DNA of 64,000 bases, taken from contig MU839839.1 of NCBI GenBank assembly GCA_030411725.1, forward strand, positions 682,001-746,000, read 5' to 3'. The stretch comes from Echria macrotheca (lineage: Eukaryota > Ascomycota > Sordariomycetes > Sordariales > Schizotheciaceae). The position numbers were made by a program, and so were the translations under genes. Shown piece by piece: positions 43,561 through 53,791 of this stretch. The stretch's first letter is position 1; every line of letters starts with the position of its first letter. Under the pieces are notes generated by a model. That model was not told the origin of the DNA, did not search any database, and saw nothing but the letters and a program-made list of their open reading frames with translations.

Positions 43561-44662
43561 GGCGGCGCGGCGGGTGGATTTTCTGGTGAGTTTGGTGAGA
43601 GAGAGAGGGAAGAAAAAGGGGGAGGGAGGATAGGCAAAAAAGGAGGGGTAGATGTGAGGAGAGAGGTGGGGTTTTATGAGTTTCTCTGGGAAAGTCACAC
43701 AGCAGAGTCTAGAGACAGAAGATTGAATGGAGGATTAATAGCTGGGACGAGGTGGATTTAAGATGGCTGTCGTTGGTGCCGTGTCTTGAGATCCCGGCCA
43801 CGGTCCTACCGACGGCGGGAGAACAGGCGCCGAGATGACGGACGGCGGATGCAGCTGCAGCATGGACTCGAGTCCCCGACCCCACCAGCTCGGTGTCTTT
43901 TGGATCTGTATCCTGGTTACCTGGTTTGCTCTGGTCTTCGAGATTCCCATGTATATCTTTGATATACTTCGGGGGAATTCATTGAACTTCAAGAGACACC
44001 AAGTATGGATACCTTAAAGAACATGCTCATCCGCCACATCTCCAAGCCCGCTTCAACAAGCAGAACGAGAAACATCTACACACCCCTCGCAGGATGCTCA
44101 AAGCTCTGTTAGACCAAACTCATAGCTCCCTAGCTCATCCATGCCGATGTTAGACGCGGCTCAATTACACCCGCGCAGCTTAGACCCAGCCCGGGGGTCG
44201 AGGGCGGAGGGAACCTGTCCGCACCCCTTTAGGCTAAACACCGCCCGCCCACGACGCGGCTACCGTCGCGCAGACGCCGACTTTCCCGTCTACAGCCTCG
44301 CAAGCCCGGGACGGGGTATATCAGCGCCGCTTCTAAGGCCTCCGGACGGCCGGACCCGGAAATCTTATCGTCTTCAGAATGGAAAATATGCCAGCTGAAT
44401 TTCTAAGAGGTATCCTGCGAGTCGCTTGCAAAAAGTATGAGACAGAAAGTGATCCTGATGCCTGATAATGCCGGGAAAGCAAATAAAAGAGAAAAAGAAC
44501 TAGGTCGTCATGGCACCCTGTCGTCGTTCCGGGAGCCTCCCCGCCTCTCTCTCGATAACCGTGCATCATCCATTACGTCCCGAGGCTCCCGCCAACATCA
44601 TCCAAGAGAAAAAAGGGTATGGTATCGTATCCGCAGTGTCATCAGCCACGCATCGTCCGTCA
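43561..44662. other. 1.1-kb intergenic region, no gene seen
   Basis: Promoter of beta-mannosidase (purine-rich strand at 43590-43670) and the 3' flank of the Rab4-like gene. Open frames show no conserved features. Confidence 0.45.
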
Positions 44663-45738
44663 CTACCCACAACACTGCCGATTCCTCCTCCGCCCACTCA
44701 GCGTAAACACCTCCTCCCACTCCCTCAACCCGCCGCCCTGTCCCCCCCTCTTCGTCCGTCTCCTCCGCATCGCCACGCCCTCGTCACCAGTCATGGTACT
44801 CTTGATGCTCCCCCCGTCGCTGGCGCCGGCGTTCCACCCCCCACCGGCATCGCCATACTGGATCCCGCTCATCGGATCGTCCGGGTCGATCTCGCCCAGC
44901 TCGATCTTGGTGAGGATCATGCGGGCCAGCCGCCCAAACACCTCGTCCACGCCCTCGCCGCTGAACGCGCTCACCTCCATGGTCACCGGGATCCCCACGG
45001 TGCTGGCCCACCGACTCGCCTCGACGGCCGACACCTCGCGCCCGTCGGGCGCCACCGTCGCTCTCAGCTGCGATCCCAGCCCCGGATGCCCCCCTCCTCC
45101 CTGAAACGTCGACGTGGACGAGTACGACCCCGCCTGTATCGGTGTACTCGCGTACGGCACGCTCGAGGCGCTTACGCTGCTCGGCGTCGGCGGCGGCAGC
45201 GTCGTGTCCACTAGGGAATCATCCCCCGCCAGATCAAGTTTATTCCCGACCAGCAACAGCGACAAGTTCGGCGAGGCGAGCGCGCGCGCATCGTTGAGGA
45301 ACGGTTGCAGATTCGTAAAGGTGGTGTGGGAGGTAATGTCGTAGACGAGAATCGCGCCGGCGGCGCCGCGGTAGTAAGACCGCGAAACGGACCGGAAGCG
45401 TTCGGTCCCCGCCGTGTCCCACAGCTGCAGCTTGATGCGCTTGCGGCGCGCGCCCGTGCCGACCTTGATGATCTTGGTCGCGAACTCGACGCCGATGGTT
45501 TGCGACGACAGCACGCGCCACTCGTTCTTGACGAACCGGTGCAGGAGGCAGGACTTGCCGGTGCCGCTGGGCCCGAGGAGGATGATCTTGGCGAGGTAGT
45601 CGTACATGCTTCCGAGCTCCTGCGCGCCACTGTTAGCCATCCGTGGATTCCGGGGTGCTTCGGAGAGCAACGCACCTGCTCGCGCGCCGTCCCTGTGCTA
45701 TCCTCGGACGCAGCCGAGGATTTTCGTGGCCTCGTCAT
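44663..45738 (-). CDS. Rab4-like small GTPase with 60-residue insertion, 339 aa
   Basis: Exons 45738-45676 (MTRPRKSSAASEDSTG...) and 45619-44663 (1,020 nt). GTPase motifs: LGPSGTGKSCLLHRF (G1), SSQTIGVEFA (switch I, Rab4/Ypt4 signature), WDTAGTERFRSVSRSYYRGA (G3), LLVGNKLDL (G4), and EVSAFSGEGVDE (G5). Between G4 and G5 there is an extra stretch of about 60 Ser/Pro/Gly-rich residues absent from ordinary Rabs, and the C-terminal tail after the G-domain is long and basic, ending QCCG, a plausible prenylation motif. Rab4/Ypt4 proteins act in endosomal recycling. The protein is about 130 residues longer than usual for the family. Confidence 0.9.
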
Positions 45739-46167
45739 AATTGCGTTGTCTGTCGCTTTCTTTGGCCGTACATATATTTAAACACTATGCGCCGCTATCT
45801 GCAGGGTCCACAGAAGTTCTCGTTCGTCGGTGTCGACCGCTCGCGAGCGCGCGTTCGGATAACCGTAAGAATCTCGCGCGATCGTTTCGGTGACTACAAA
45901 AATGGGCGCGGCGGTCGGTGGATCGAGCGACGGCAGCGACTTGGGAGGTGTAGGTGTTCGCGATCGCGATGTTTCGGTTCCAATCAGACAATTTGTATCG
46001 TCGAGGAAAAGAGGTGCGCTTATCGCAAGTCAGGGACTCGGCGGAGGAGAGGGAGAGGGAGACATGGGTCAAAGCCACAAACAAGTGCAATCTGCAGGGG
46101 TGGGTGGTGTCTCACGTCACCGGGCATGTTGCAGCCACTCACCCCACCAGCCACTGAAACGCGGCCC
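45739..46167. other. Intergenic region, no gene seen
   Basis: Promoter side of the Rab4-like gene up to the target-site duplication of the MITE. No ORF with recognisable features. Confidence 0.4.
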
Positions 46168-46321
46168 TGATAAAGCTGCTGTACTGTGACATTCGAACGG
46201 TCGTGTAGATCCACACGCGCTAAAATGGGCGAGCTCGCGCACACGTGTTTTTTATATTTTTGAGCGAGATGCTCGAAAAATATTTCTCAATCTCGTACCT
46301 CGCGCCCTACGTGCGCGTATA

Positions 46322-46430
46322 TAAAAGTATAATCAATCGATAGCTATCATCGAGAAGAGTCTCAATCGCAATTTTTAGCTGCGCGCAAGTAAAGCGCGAG
46401 GCGTAAAGACGAAAAACGTTTTTTTTGCTC
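46322..46430 (+). repeat. Internal direct repeat of MITE, copy A
   Basis: Shares TATAATCAATCGATAG, GAGTCTCAATCGCAA, AGCTGCGCGCA and AAAGCGCGA in the same order with copy B at 46584-46690. Confidence 0.85.
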
Positions 46431-46583
46431 TCGTGCGTTTATTCTCGTCGTTACGTCTCAAGGGAAATAAGCAAAAAAAAAAGCAAAAATGCCAAGACAC
46501 AGAATGAAAACAAAACAGATCACGTCGAAAATCTTCGCAAATTCTTCGCTACGTATTCGTACGCGCGCCTTAAGTACGCGCAG

Positions 46584-46690
46584 GTAAAAATATAATCAAT
46601 CGATAGCCCTCGTTGAGGAGAGTCTCAATCGCAAATTTCAGCTGCGCGCATGCAAAGCGCGAAGCAAGAGAGCGAAAGACATTTTTTGGG
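46584..46690 (+). repeat. Internal direct repeat of MITE, copy B
   Basis: Second copy of the roughly 105-bp internal unit, offset by about 262 bp from copy A; divergence is by point changes and short indels. Confidence 0.85.
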
Positions 46691-46916
46691 CTTTGTACTT
46701 GAGCTCAAGATACGTGCTCTCCCCTCATTTTAGCGCGGTGGATCCACACGACCGTTCGAATGTCACAGCACAGTGATAAAGAAGCGAGCCGAGGCAAGTG
46801 CCGTTTTTTGTCGGCGACCATTTCTTGCGATTGCTTTTCCAGGGTGTCCCATGGTGATATATCAGAGGGATGTCCCCTGAAAAATAGCAGAGACTGCATC
46901 TTATCGGGAATTCAAC

Positions 46917-47825
46917 ATGAAGATTGCAGGGAGGACGTTTGTCGTGTCGGGCGGGTGAGTGCAGATTCTAGGTCTCAAAAAAAATCACATGCAACCGATT
47001 CCCAGAATAAGCTGACCACCGCGTGACAGCGCATCCGGCCTGGGCAAGGCCTGTGTCGAGGACATCGTCAAGGCCGGCGGCCATGCTGCCGTGCTCGACA
47101 TGAACACGGAGCAGGGCGAGTCCGTGGTCCGGGAACTGGGGTCTTCAACCCGCTTTTTTGTCTGCGATGTTTCCGACACGGAGAGCATCGGAGCTGCCGT
47201 CCAGGGCATCGTCTCCTGGGTCAGGGACACGGGCAAGCCGCTCGGCGGTATCATTCCGGCCGCCGGCGTCGGGAGGCCGGGCCTGGTATTTACTGTCGTC
47301 ACCCTTACTGCTCTCCACTAACGCATACAGATCCTCGACCGCAACCTCAACCCCCTCGCCATCGACGCCATCGACTTTGTCATCAACATCAACCTGCGCG
47401 GCACGCTCGATCTTGTCCGCCAGGTCCTGCCGTACCTGGCTCAGTCCCCAACCGACGGTCCCGACGGTGAGCGCGGGATTATTGTTATGGTGGCCTCGGC
47501 AGCCGCCTTCGAGGGCCAGATGGGTCAGGTCGCGTATGCAGCGAGCAAGGGCGCCGTGGCGTCCATGACGCTGCCCATGGCGCGAGATCTGTCGCGGTTT
47601 GGTATTCGGGTGGTGACGATCGCGCCGAGCATGTTTGACTCGGCCATGACGGCCGTCATGTCGGACAAGGTCAAGCAGGGGCTGAAGAAGGCTATGGAGT
47701 TTCCGATGCGGGCGGGGCGGCCACACGAGTTTTCGTCCTTGGTCAAGCAGGCTATTGAGAATGCGATGCTTAATGGCGTTGTGATTCGGCTGGACGGGGC
47801 GACGCGGATGCCTAGCAAGTTGTAG
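46917..47825 (+). CDS. Short-chain dehydrogenase, 3-hydroxyacyl-CoA dehydrogenase type 2-like, 262 aa
   Basis: Exons 46917-46954, 47030-47285 and 47331-47825 (789 nt). The first exon encodes MKIAGRTFVVSGG, and the cofactor glycine motif GGASGLGKA spans the first intron. Asp in AAVLDMNTEQG suggests NAD(H) preference. Catalytic residues are Ser in VASAAAFEGQ and Tyr/Lys in YAASKGAV. The downstream IAPSMFDSAMT and the overall length match the HSD17B10 / type 2 3-hydroxyacyl-CoA dehydrogenase group, whose members oxidise short-chain hydroxyacyl-CoAs or alcohols in mitochondria or peroxisomes; the exact substrate is inferred only. A MITE ends 136 bp upstream of the start codon. Confidence 0.9.
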
Positions 47826-48247
47826 TGTATCTATATACGTATGGTCCAAGTGGCTTGTCCATTGTCCGGAGATGTGATCTGGTCACTGCTCCCTACTTCA
47901 AACGTTCACGGGTTGTTTAATGTTTAACAACAGCACCACTTCGGCTCAGCCATCGTAGTAAGCAACACCATCACGGGAATATGGCCATCGGCGATAACAC
48001 CACGGCCCCAATTACCGAAGCTTCGGAGTTGCGGGGTAGGCTCGCCAGTGGAGCAGCAGATGACGGCATCCGGGCCGGGCCGACCTTCGGAGTCTTCATA
48101 ACTAATAAGGACCTCACTCATTGGTCTTTATAACTAAGAACCTCACTCACCCATCCAAATCCAACTCATCCATCCAAACCCAAAATCCAAACTCACTCAA
48201 TCTCCCTGTCTTTCTCTCAACTGTCTCATCAAATAAACAATATAAAC
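47826..48247. other. Intergenic region, no gene seen
   Basis: Contains a short imperfect direct repeat (TAACTAATAAGGACCTCACTCA at 48099-48120 and TAACTAAGAACCTCACTCA at 48131-48149) just ahead of the next gene. Confidence 0.45.
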
Positions 48248-49372
48248 ATGGCCCCCATCAAAATCGCCGTCCTAGACGACTACCAGGGCATATCCATCCC
48301 CAAATTCCGCGCCCTCGACCCGTCCAAGTTCGAAACCTCTTGGTTTCCCGACACTTTGTTGCCATACAACCACCCCAACACGCCGCAACATGTAAAGGAC
48401 GAACTAGTCAAGCGGCTCGAGCCGTTTGAGATTATCTGTACCTCTTCCCCCTTACCCTCCTCCCATCATCTAAGTCGTATTAATAACTAACAAAAAAAAG
48501 CAACAATGCGCGAACGAACCCCCTTCCCAGCATCCCTCATCTCCCGCCTCCCCAACCTCAAACTCCTCCTCACCACCAGCACCCGCAATCTAAGTCTTGA
48601 CCTCGCCGCCCTCGCAGAGCGCAACATCCCCGTCGCGGGCGCAGTCGACAAGGCCCACCCGGCGAGCGGCGCCGGGTCCGTCAGCACGACGGAGCACTGC
48701 GTCGCGCTGATCCTCGGCGCGGCGCGGAATCTTGCAGGGGATGATCTGAGTGTCAAGACGGGCGGGTGGCAGACTGTCCCTGCTGTGAGTCTCCGGGGCA
48801 AGGTTTTGGGGATCGTGGGGCTGGGGAGGCTGGGCGTGGCGGTTGCGAAGATTATGGTCGTTGCGTTTGGGATGAAGGTAATCGCGTGGAGTGAGAATTT
48901 GACCCAGAGTAAAGCGGATGAGAAGGCAAGGGCTGAGGGACTGGGGGAGGGTGTGTTTAGGGTCGTGAGTAAGGAGGTGTTGTTTAGGGAGGCGGATGTG
49001 GTGAGTGTCCATCTTGTGCTGTCGGAGCGGTCAAGGGGGGTTATTGGGGAGACGGAGTTGGGGTGGATGAAGAGGGACGCGATACTGGTGAATACGTCCC
49101 GCGGGCCGCTGGTCGTCGAGGAGGCGCTGTTGGATGTGTTGGAGCGGGGGGGGATTCGGGCCGCGGCGCTGGATGTGTTTGAGATTGAGCCGTTGCCGAG
49201 GGAGTCGAAGTGGAGGACGACGAGATGGGGCGAGGAGGGGAGGAGTCGCGTGTTGTTGACGCCGCATATGGGGTATGTCGAGGAGGCGACGCTCGAGGGG
49301 TGGTATGAGCAGCAGGTCGAGAATGTTGAGCGGTGGGCGAGGGGGGAGGCTTTGGTGCAGAGTTTGTATTAG
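48248..49372 (+). CDS. D-isomer-specific 2-hydroxyacid dehydrogenase, 353 aa
   Basis: Exons 48248-48437 and 48501-49372 (1,062 nt). The N-terminus MAPIKIAVLDDYQGIS and the Rossmann motif VLGIVGLGRLGVAVAKIM are clear. Catalytic Arg (NTSRGPLVVEEALLDVLE region), Glu (ALDVFEIEPLP) and His (LLTPHMGYVEEA) are all present in order. The family reduces 2-keto acids with NAD(P)H (glyoxylate, hydroxypyruvate, phosphoglycerate types); the substrate cannot be read from the sequence. The first third uses C-ending codons and the last third uses G/T-ending codons, a marked switch. The 63-nt intron ends AACTAACAAAAAAAAG. Confidence 0.9.
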
Positions 49373-50526
49373 GTCCCTGTTGTTGGGACATGGGCAGCTT
49401 GGGAGCTGAGGATGGATTCGGGTTGTGGCATACTGGCTGTTTCGGCTTAATGGGACTCAATTTTTGTGGAGAGAGAGGGAGGGAGACCGAACTGGGGATG
49501 AAGTTGTAGCCGAGAACAGAGGATTCTATGCAACTGGGAGTTGACTTTGATCAATTGGTAGCTGGGTGGACAGCCCGGGTTACGGAGTCCAGGGGATGTG
49601 CTCTGTATTTTGTTTGTAACTAGGTATTGTTCACCGCAAGTACGCGAAAAGGAGTAATTGGAACTCTAGAAAATGCCACCCGTTTGTGAAGATAGCCGAT
49701 GGAGGGCACGTAGACGGGCTGTGAGGGCACAGGCTACGGGGTGCGCAGGCTCCGGGACAGGTTCTCCCTCCTGAGCACTGAGATTTAGATGCCGGTATAG
49801 GGTACGTAGGTTTGAGTTCCAGGGGACGGAAAAAGGTGGTCCGCGAAAATGCCCCAGGGTACGCCCCCTCTGAGTCCCAAGCCACAAAGAGCGAGTACGT
49901 GGTGAACTGTACATTTATTGATCAAGAGAAGATTTTACGGCGAGTAAAATGTACAGAGGTATCTGTACCTTGGTCTCTTTGTTGCCGGTGAACGAGGTGA
50001 TACCGCTTTGCCTGGTCGTCGAGGCTGAAGAAATTGGATGCTCAAAAAGTAATGACGGGCCTCCAGATTGGGGGAAGGTGGGTTTGGTCGGGATTATATC
50101 CGGAAACATTTGCTGCTCGCAGTGCTGGGTCAACCCGAGTACCTACCTGTGATGAGGAACGGGTACGAGAGCTCAACGTCTCCGAGAAACCGCAAGTCAC
50201 ACTCTCCATTTGCCGCAAGATAAAATTGAGAGGCTGTAGGTCTTATTGACTAATACTAGCTTCATATTCCTGATCCATCTCGTCAGGTCTTCCCGAGACC
50301 AAGCCTCAGACATTGTCCCCTCGAGTCCTGTTCTTCCCTACCAGTCCTGGGAGACAAGGAAAGACGGCGACACTGGCGGCGACGACTCGATTCCGCCTCA
50401 CACGAGGGAGTATAAATCCTGGGCCGCCCTTGAACCAAAGTCAAGCTCGTCGTTTCCACTTCCTGTTATTACTGCGCCACCGACGGGCGCGACGCGAATT
50501 CTTCTTCCGCTTGCTTTATCAGCAGC
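49373..50526. other. 1.15-kb intergenic region, no gene seen
   Basis: Between convergent genes. Open frames on both strands lack conserved features. A purine tract (GAGAGAGAGGGAGGGAGACC) lies at about 49469-49489. Confidence 0.45.
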
Positions 50527-52372
50527 TCACATCTGTCCCCACCTCGGCGCGTTAATGATCAACCCCATCAGACACCCCGACATGATACCGGTAACCGGCA
50601 CCGTCACGATCCAGCCACAGTAGATCCACGCAACCATGCGCCAGTTGATCGTCCGCCAGTCACCATTGCAAAGACCCACGCCCACAGTGCCGCCCGTGAT
50701 GCACTGCGTCGTGGACACGGGCAGTCCAAAACGGGTGGCGATGATGATGGTGATGGCCGAACCCAGCTCCATCGAGAAGCCGCGCGAGGGCGAAATAAGA
50801 GTAATACGGTTGCCCATGTTGGTCATGATCTTGTAGCCGTACGTCCAAAGACCAACGATGATGGCGCCGCCGAGGAAACCGAGAATCCAAAAGGGAATGT
50901 CCGAACCCTTGGCGGGGACGGCGCTGGTGCTCCAGACTTGGTAGATGGTAGCATACGGACCGACGGCGCTGTCCATGTTAGCATTGGTTCTTGGACTCTT
51001 TTTGGTTCAACTTACTTGGCGGCATCGTTGGCACCGTGGGTGAACGAGGCAGTCGCGGCAGTCATGATCTGCAGATACGAATACATGTGCTCAACGCTGT
51101 TGTCGTAGTGCTGCGCACCGGCGTGTGCGAGCTCGAGATCGCCAGTGAGAAAATCCTTCTTGTTCTTCTGAAGCTCGACAATGTCATGGTCGATACCCCG
51201 GAATAGCAGGAACTTGATCCACCAGAACAACACCGGACCAGACAGCAGCTTACCCTCAGGCTTGGGGCCGATCAGAGACTTGCGCTTGGGCGGCTGTCTC
51301 GAATCAGGCTTGACCGACGCATTCTCCTCTGTGCTCTCGCCGATCTTCTTCTCCTGAACAGTAGTAATCTCCGGGTCCGCATTGGCCGTCTCCGAGCCCG
51401 GCTCGGCACGCTTGGCCTGGACCTCGTCCATGGTCAGATGGCCGGCATAGTAATCCTGTATGCCGGCGTGGTCTTCAGGAGGAGGCGGAACCTCGCCGCG
51501 GCGGAGCAGAAGCGGTCCCTGGAAGAGGTGCAGGTAGGTAATCTGCCAGTCGCCCTTGACAACGACGCGCCACAACCAGGGAAGCCAAAAGACGGCAACG
51601 AGGATGGCGACAGCGACACCGACGGCAACAATGACACCGGCGGTGCCCTCTTCGCTGAGGCTCGACTTAATGGTACCACCCTTGCTAAGAAGAAGAGTGG
51701 TGAGAAGGGAAGCCGTCATGCCGAAGTAGAAGGGAATCAGGAAGAAAGCGCATTTCACAGGGTTCTTCCTGAGCATGACCAGGTACTTGGTGATGGTAAA
51801 CAGAATGGCCGAGAAGACGGCGGACAGGCAAGGCGCGATGAGCCATGCGGCGAAGACCGAGACAACACCGCTGTTGATGACGGCAGTACCGGAGCCGGAG
51901 CCGATCCACTTGATGCCGTTGGCACCGACCGAGGCGATGCCCATACCGAGGACACCGCCGAGAACAGTGTGGGTTGTGGAGACGGGGAAACCGATCTTGG
52001 TGGCGAAGCCGAGCCAGGTAGCGGAGGCAACAACGGTGCAAACCATGCCGAGCATGAGGACACCGGGGCTTTCGGAGAACTCCTCGACCTTGACGATGTT
52101 GGTCCTGATGGTGTCGGCGACACGGGCACCAACGCCCAGCGTACCGGCCAGTTCCATGACGGTAGCCAGACACATGGCCTGGACATACGTCACCGACCTG
52201 GCCGAGACGGACGTTGCCCACGAGTTGGCGACATCGTTGGCACCTAATCGACGTTAGCATGTAACTCGACGACAAGGTTTCGGGAGGGATACTAACCAAT
52301 ACCCCAAGCATCAAAGAAGGCAAAGATGGTGCCTATGGCAAAGAGGTAGTCATACTGGTGAAGGAACACCAT
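50527..52372 (-). CDS. Pho-4/Pho89-type sodium:phosphate permease, 581 aa
   Basis: Exons 52372-52297, 52243-51016 and 50968-50527 (1,746 nt). The two PHO-4 signatures are present: GANDVANSWATSV near the N-terminus and ASFTHGANDAAN-AVGP in the second half; each is completed only after splicing, and both joins restore the expected Asn. Repeated motifs GFPVSTTHT and GLPVSTTQCITGG mark the inverted internal repeat of the inorganic phosphate transporter family. About 10-12 hydrophobic segments surround a hydrophilic loop (about residues 260-370). Family members import phosphate with Na+ at alkaline pH and are usually induced by phosphate starvation. Confidence 0.95.
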
Positions 52373-53791
52373 TGTAAGCAACCCCTGACTGGTCTGACAA
52401 TAAAAAACAAAGACCTGATGGACCAGTACGCCAGCTCAGAGACGAGGAGAGATGAGTCTGCTTGCAAACTGGCTGCCGGACACGAAGAGAGATCTCTTGA
52501 ACATGGCGATTAAATATTCTTTTCTCGTTGCGAGACGTCTTGCGTGATCCAACATGTCAAAGTAGCGCCTCACGGAGCCTGCGCCTTGGCCGAACATGTT
52601 TTCTTTGCTAGTGTGGCTTGGCCGTGGTTTCCACCAGACGCCAGGACTCGCGAATCAAGAAGGGACGCTCGCCCATGTGTGTGGCCTGTAGCTTGCCATA
52701 GGCAGGACATGGCGGGGAGCAGAGGAGCAAAGGAAGGGCGAGATGGACTTGGCTTTCTGGGCGAAGCGGGACGGTGGACGGCGGACGCTGGGCGGCTGGA
52801 AGGGCCGTGACCGGCCGTAGTGTTGGCTTGTTGTTGCTACCGCACAGTGGACATCAGCCAGGGTCGCTCCTTGCCGAACGGACTCTTGGACTGGCGAGAT
52901 CCGCCGACGAGATCACCGTCGAGGGGGTGTCTGCTGGACATAATCTGGCGTGTGCTTAAAAGTTTGTTTCGTTATTTTCCACGGTAATGTGGCTATTCTC
53001 AGGACACCCTGGTTCCCGGTTCTCGGTACCTGGTTTGCAGTGAAGAGCCGCATCCTGCATTGGCGAACCCCATGGACTGCGAGGGGCCCCATGGTGGGCT
53101 GCAGGGACGGCCCTATGGTGGAATCCGGGTCCGTGGAAGGTCGAGAAAGAGTCGGCCGAGGGACACTGCGTGCTGGAGTGCGTGTTGGTATGAGTTCGAG
53201 CTGCCTACAAGCAAATGCGCGGTGGACTAAAAAAGTACCGAGGGGGCTCCCGGGCAGCCGAGGGAAGAAGTCGGGGCGGACTGGTGTCGCGTGCTCACTT
53301 GGCCGTTGACTTTGGCGGCGCAAGTGGCGTCACGGAGAAAACTCACATCGCTTGCTAGTCATCTCTTTGACCGTGCAGCGCAGCCATCCCCCCCTGCTGC
53401 ATGAGTGGCAACCTATTGGACCGTCAGGTTCAATGTGGCTGGTACTTTTTTACTATGTAAGCGAGAGGTATTTGTGGGTCTGACAAGGGGGATGGCTGCG
53501 CTGCACGGTCAAAGAGATGCAAGTCAGGCTTGGGTGCGGGGATCAACAGGGCCAAGTCCACATGCCCCTCTTGCTGTTTCTTGATCGCTTGCACCTGCAC
53601 TTGGGTCGAGGGAGAAAACTGTTGAGGGATGTAGCTAGAAGATAGATCGGCTTATATATCCACGAACAATCTAAACTTACGCCAGGTCGGTGACCAGTCT
53701 GCTAAAAAGGGACATCCCATGGACGCTGAAGCGGAGACTAACGTTACCGAGGTCGTTGCCCTTCTGAACTAATAAAATGTGGTCAATGGCT
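52373..53791. other. 1.4-kb intergenic region with a perfect inverted repeat
   Basis: Promoter side of the phosphate permease and the 3' flank of the deaminase gene. A 33-bp perfect inverted repeat occurs at 53360-53392 / 53487-53519. No convincing gene; a minus-strand open frame at 52913-53323 has no recognisable features. Confidence 0.5.
53360..53519. repeat. Perfect 33-bp inverted repeat, 94-bp spacer
   Basis: CATCTCTTTGACCGTGCAGC... at 53360-53392 is exactly reverse-complementary to 53487-53519. No flanking target duplication is visible. It could be a foldback/MITE remnant or a hairpin in a transcript. Confidence 0.9.

Larger units (their letters stand above)
46176..46773. mobile_element. 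MITE-like element, 598 bp, with terminal inverted repeats and 8-bp TSD
   Basis: The direct repeat TGATAAAG occurs at 46168-46175 and 46774-46781 and brackets the element. The left end (CTGCTGTACTGTGACATTCG...) and the reverse complement of the right end (CTGTGCTGTGACATTCG...) match over about 45 bases, apart from a 3-nt indel at the tip and a few substitutions, including the shared blocks ACATTCGAACGGTCGTGT and CGCGCTAAAATG. An 8-bp duplication fits the hAT superfamily. No transposase ORF fits in 598 bp, so it is non-autonomous. The interior is AT-rich with many CG/GCGC blocks, unlike the surroundings. Confidence 0.85.

Noticed and set aside
53360..53519. Calling the inverted repeat a complete MITE
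   Set aside because: No target-site duplication could be found at its edges, so only the repeat itself is reported.
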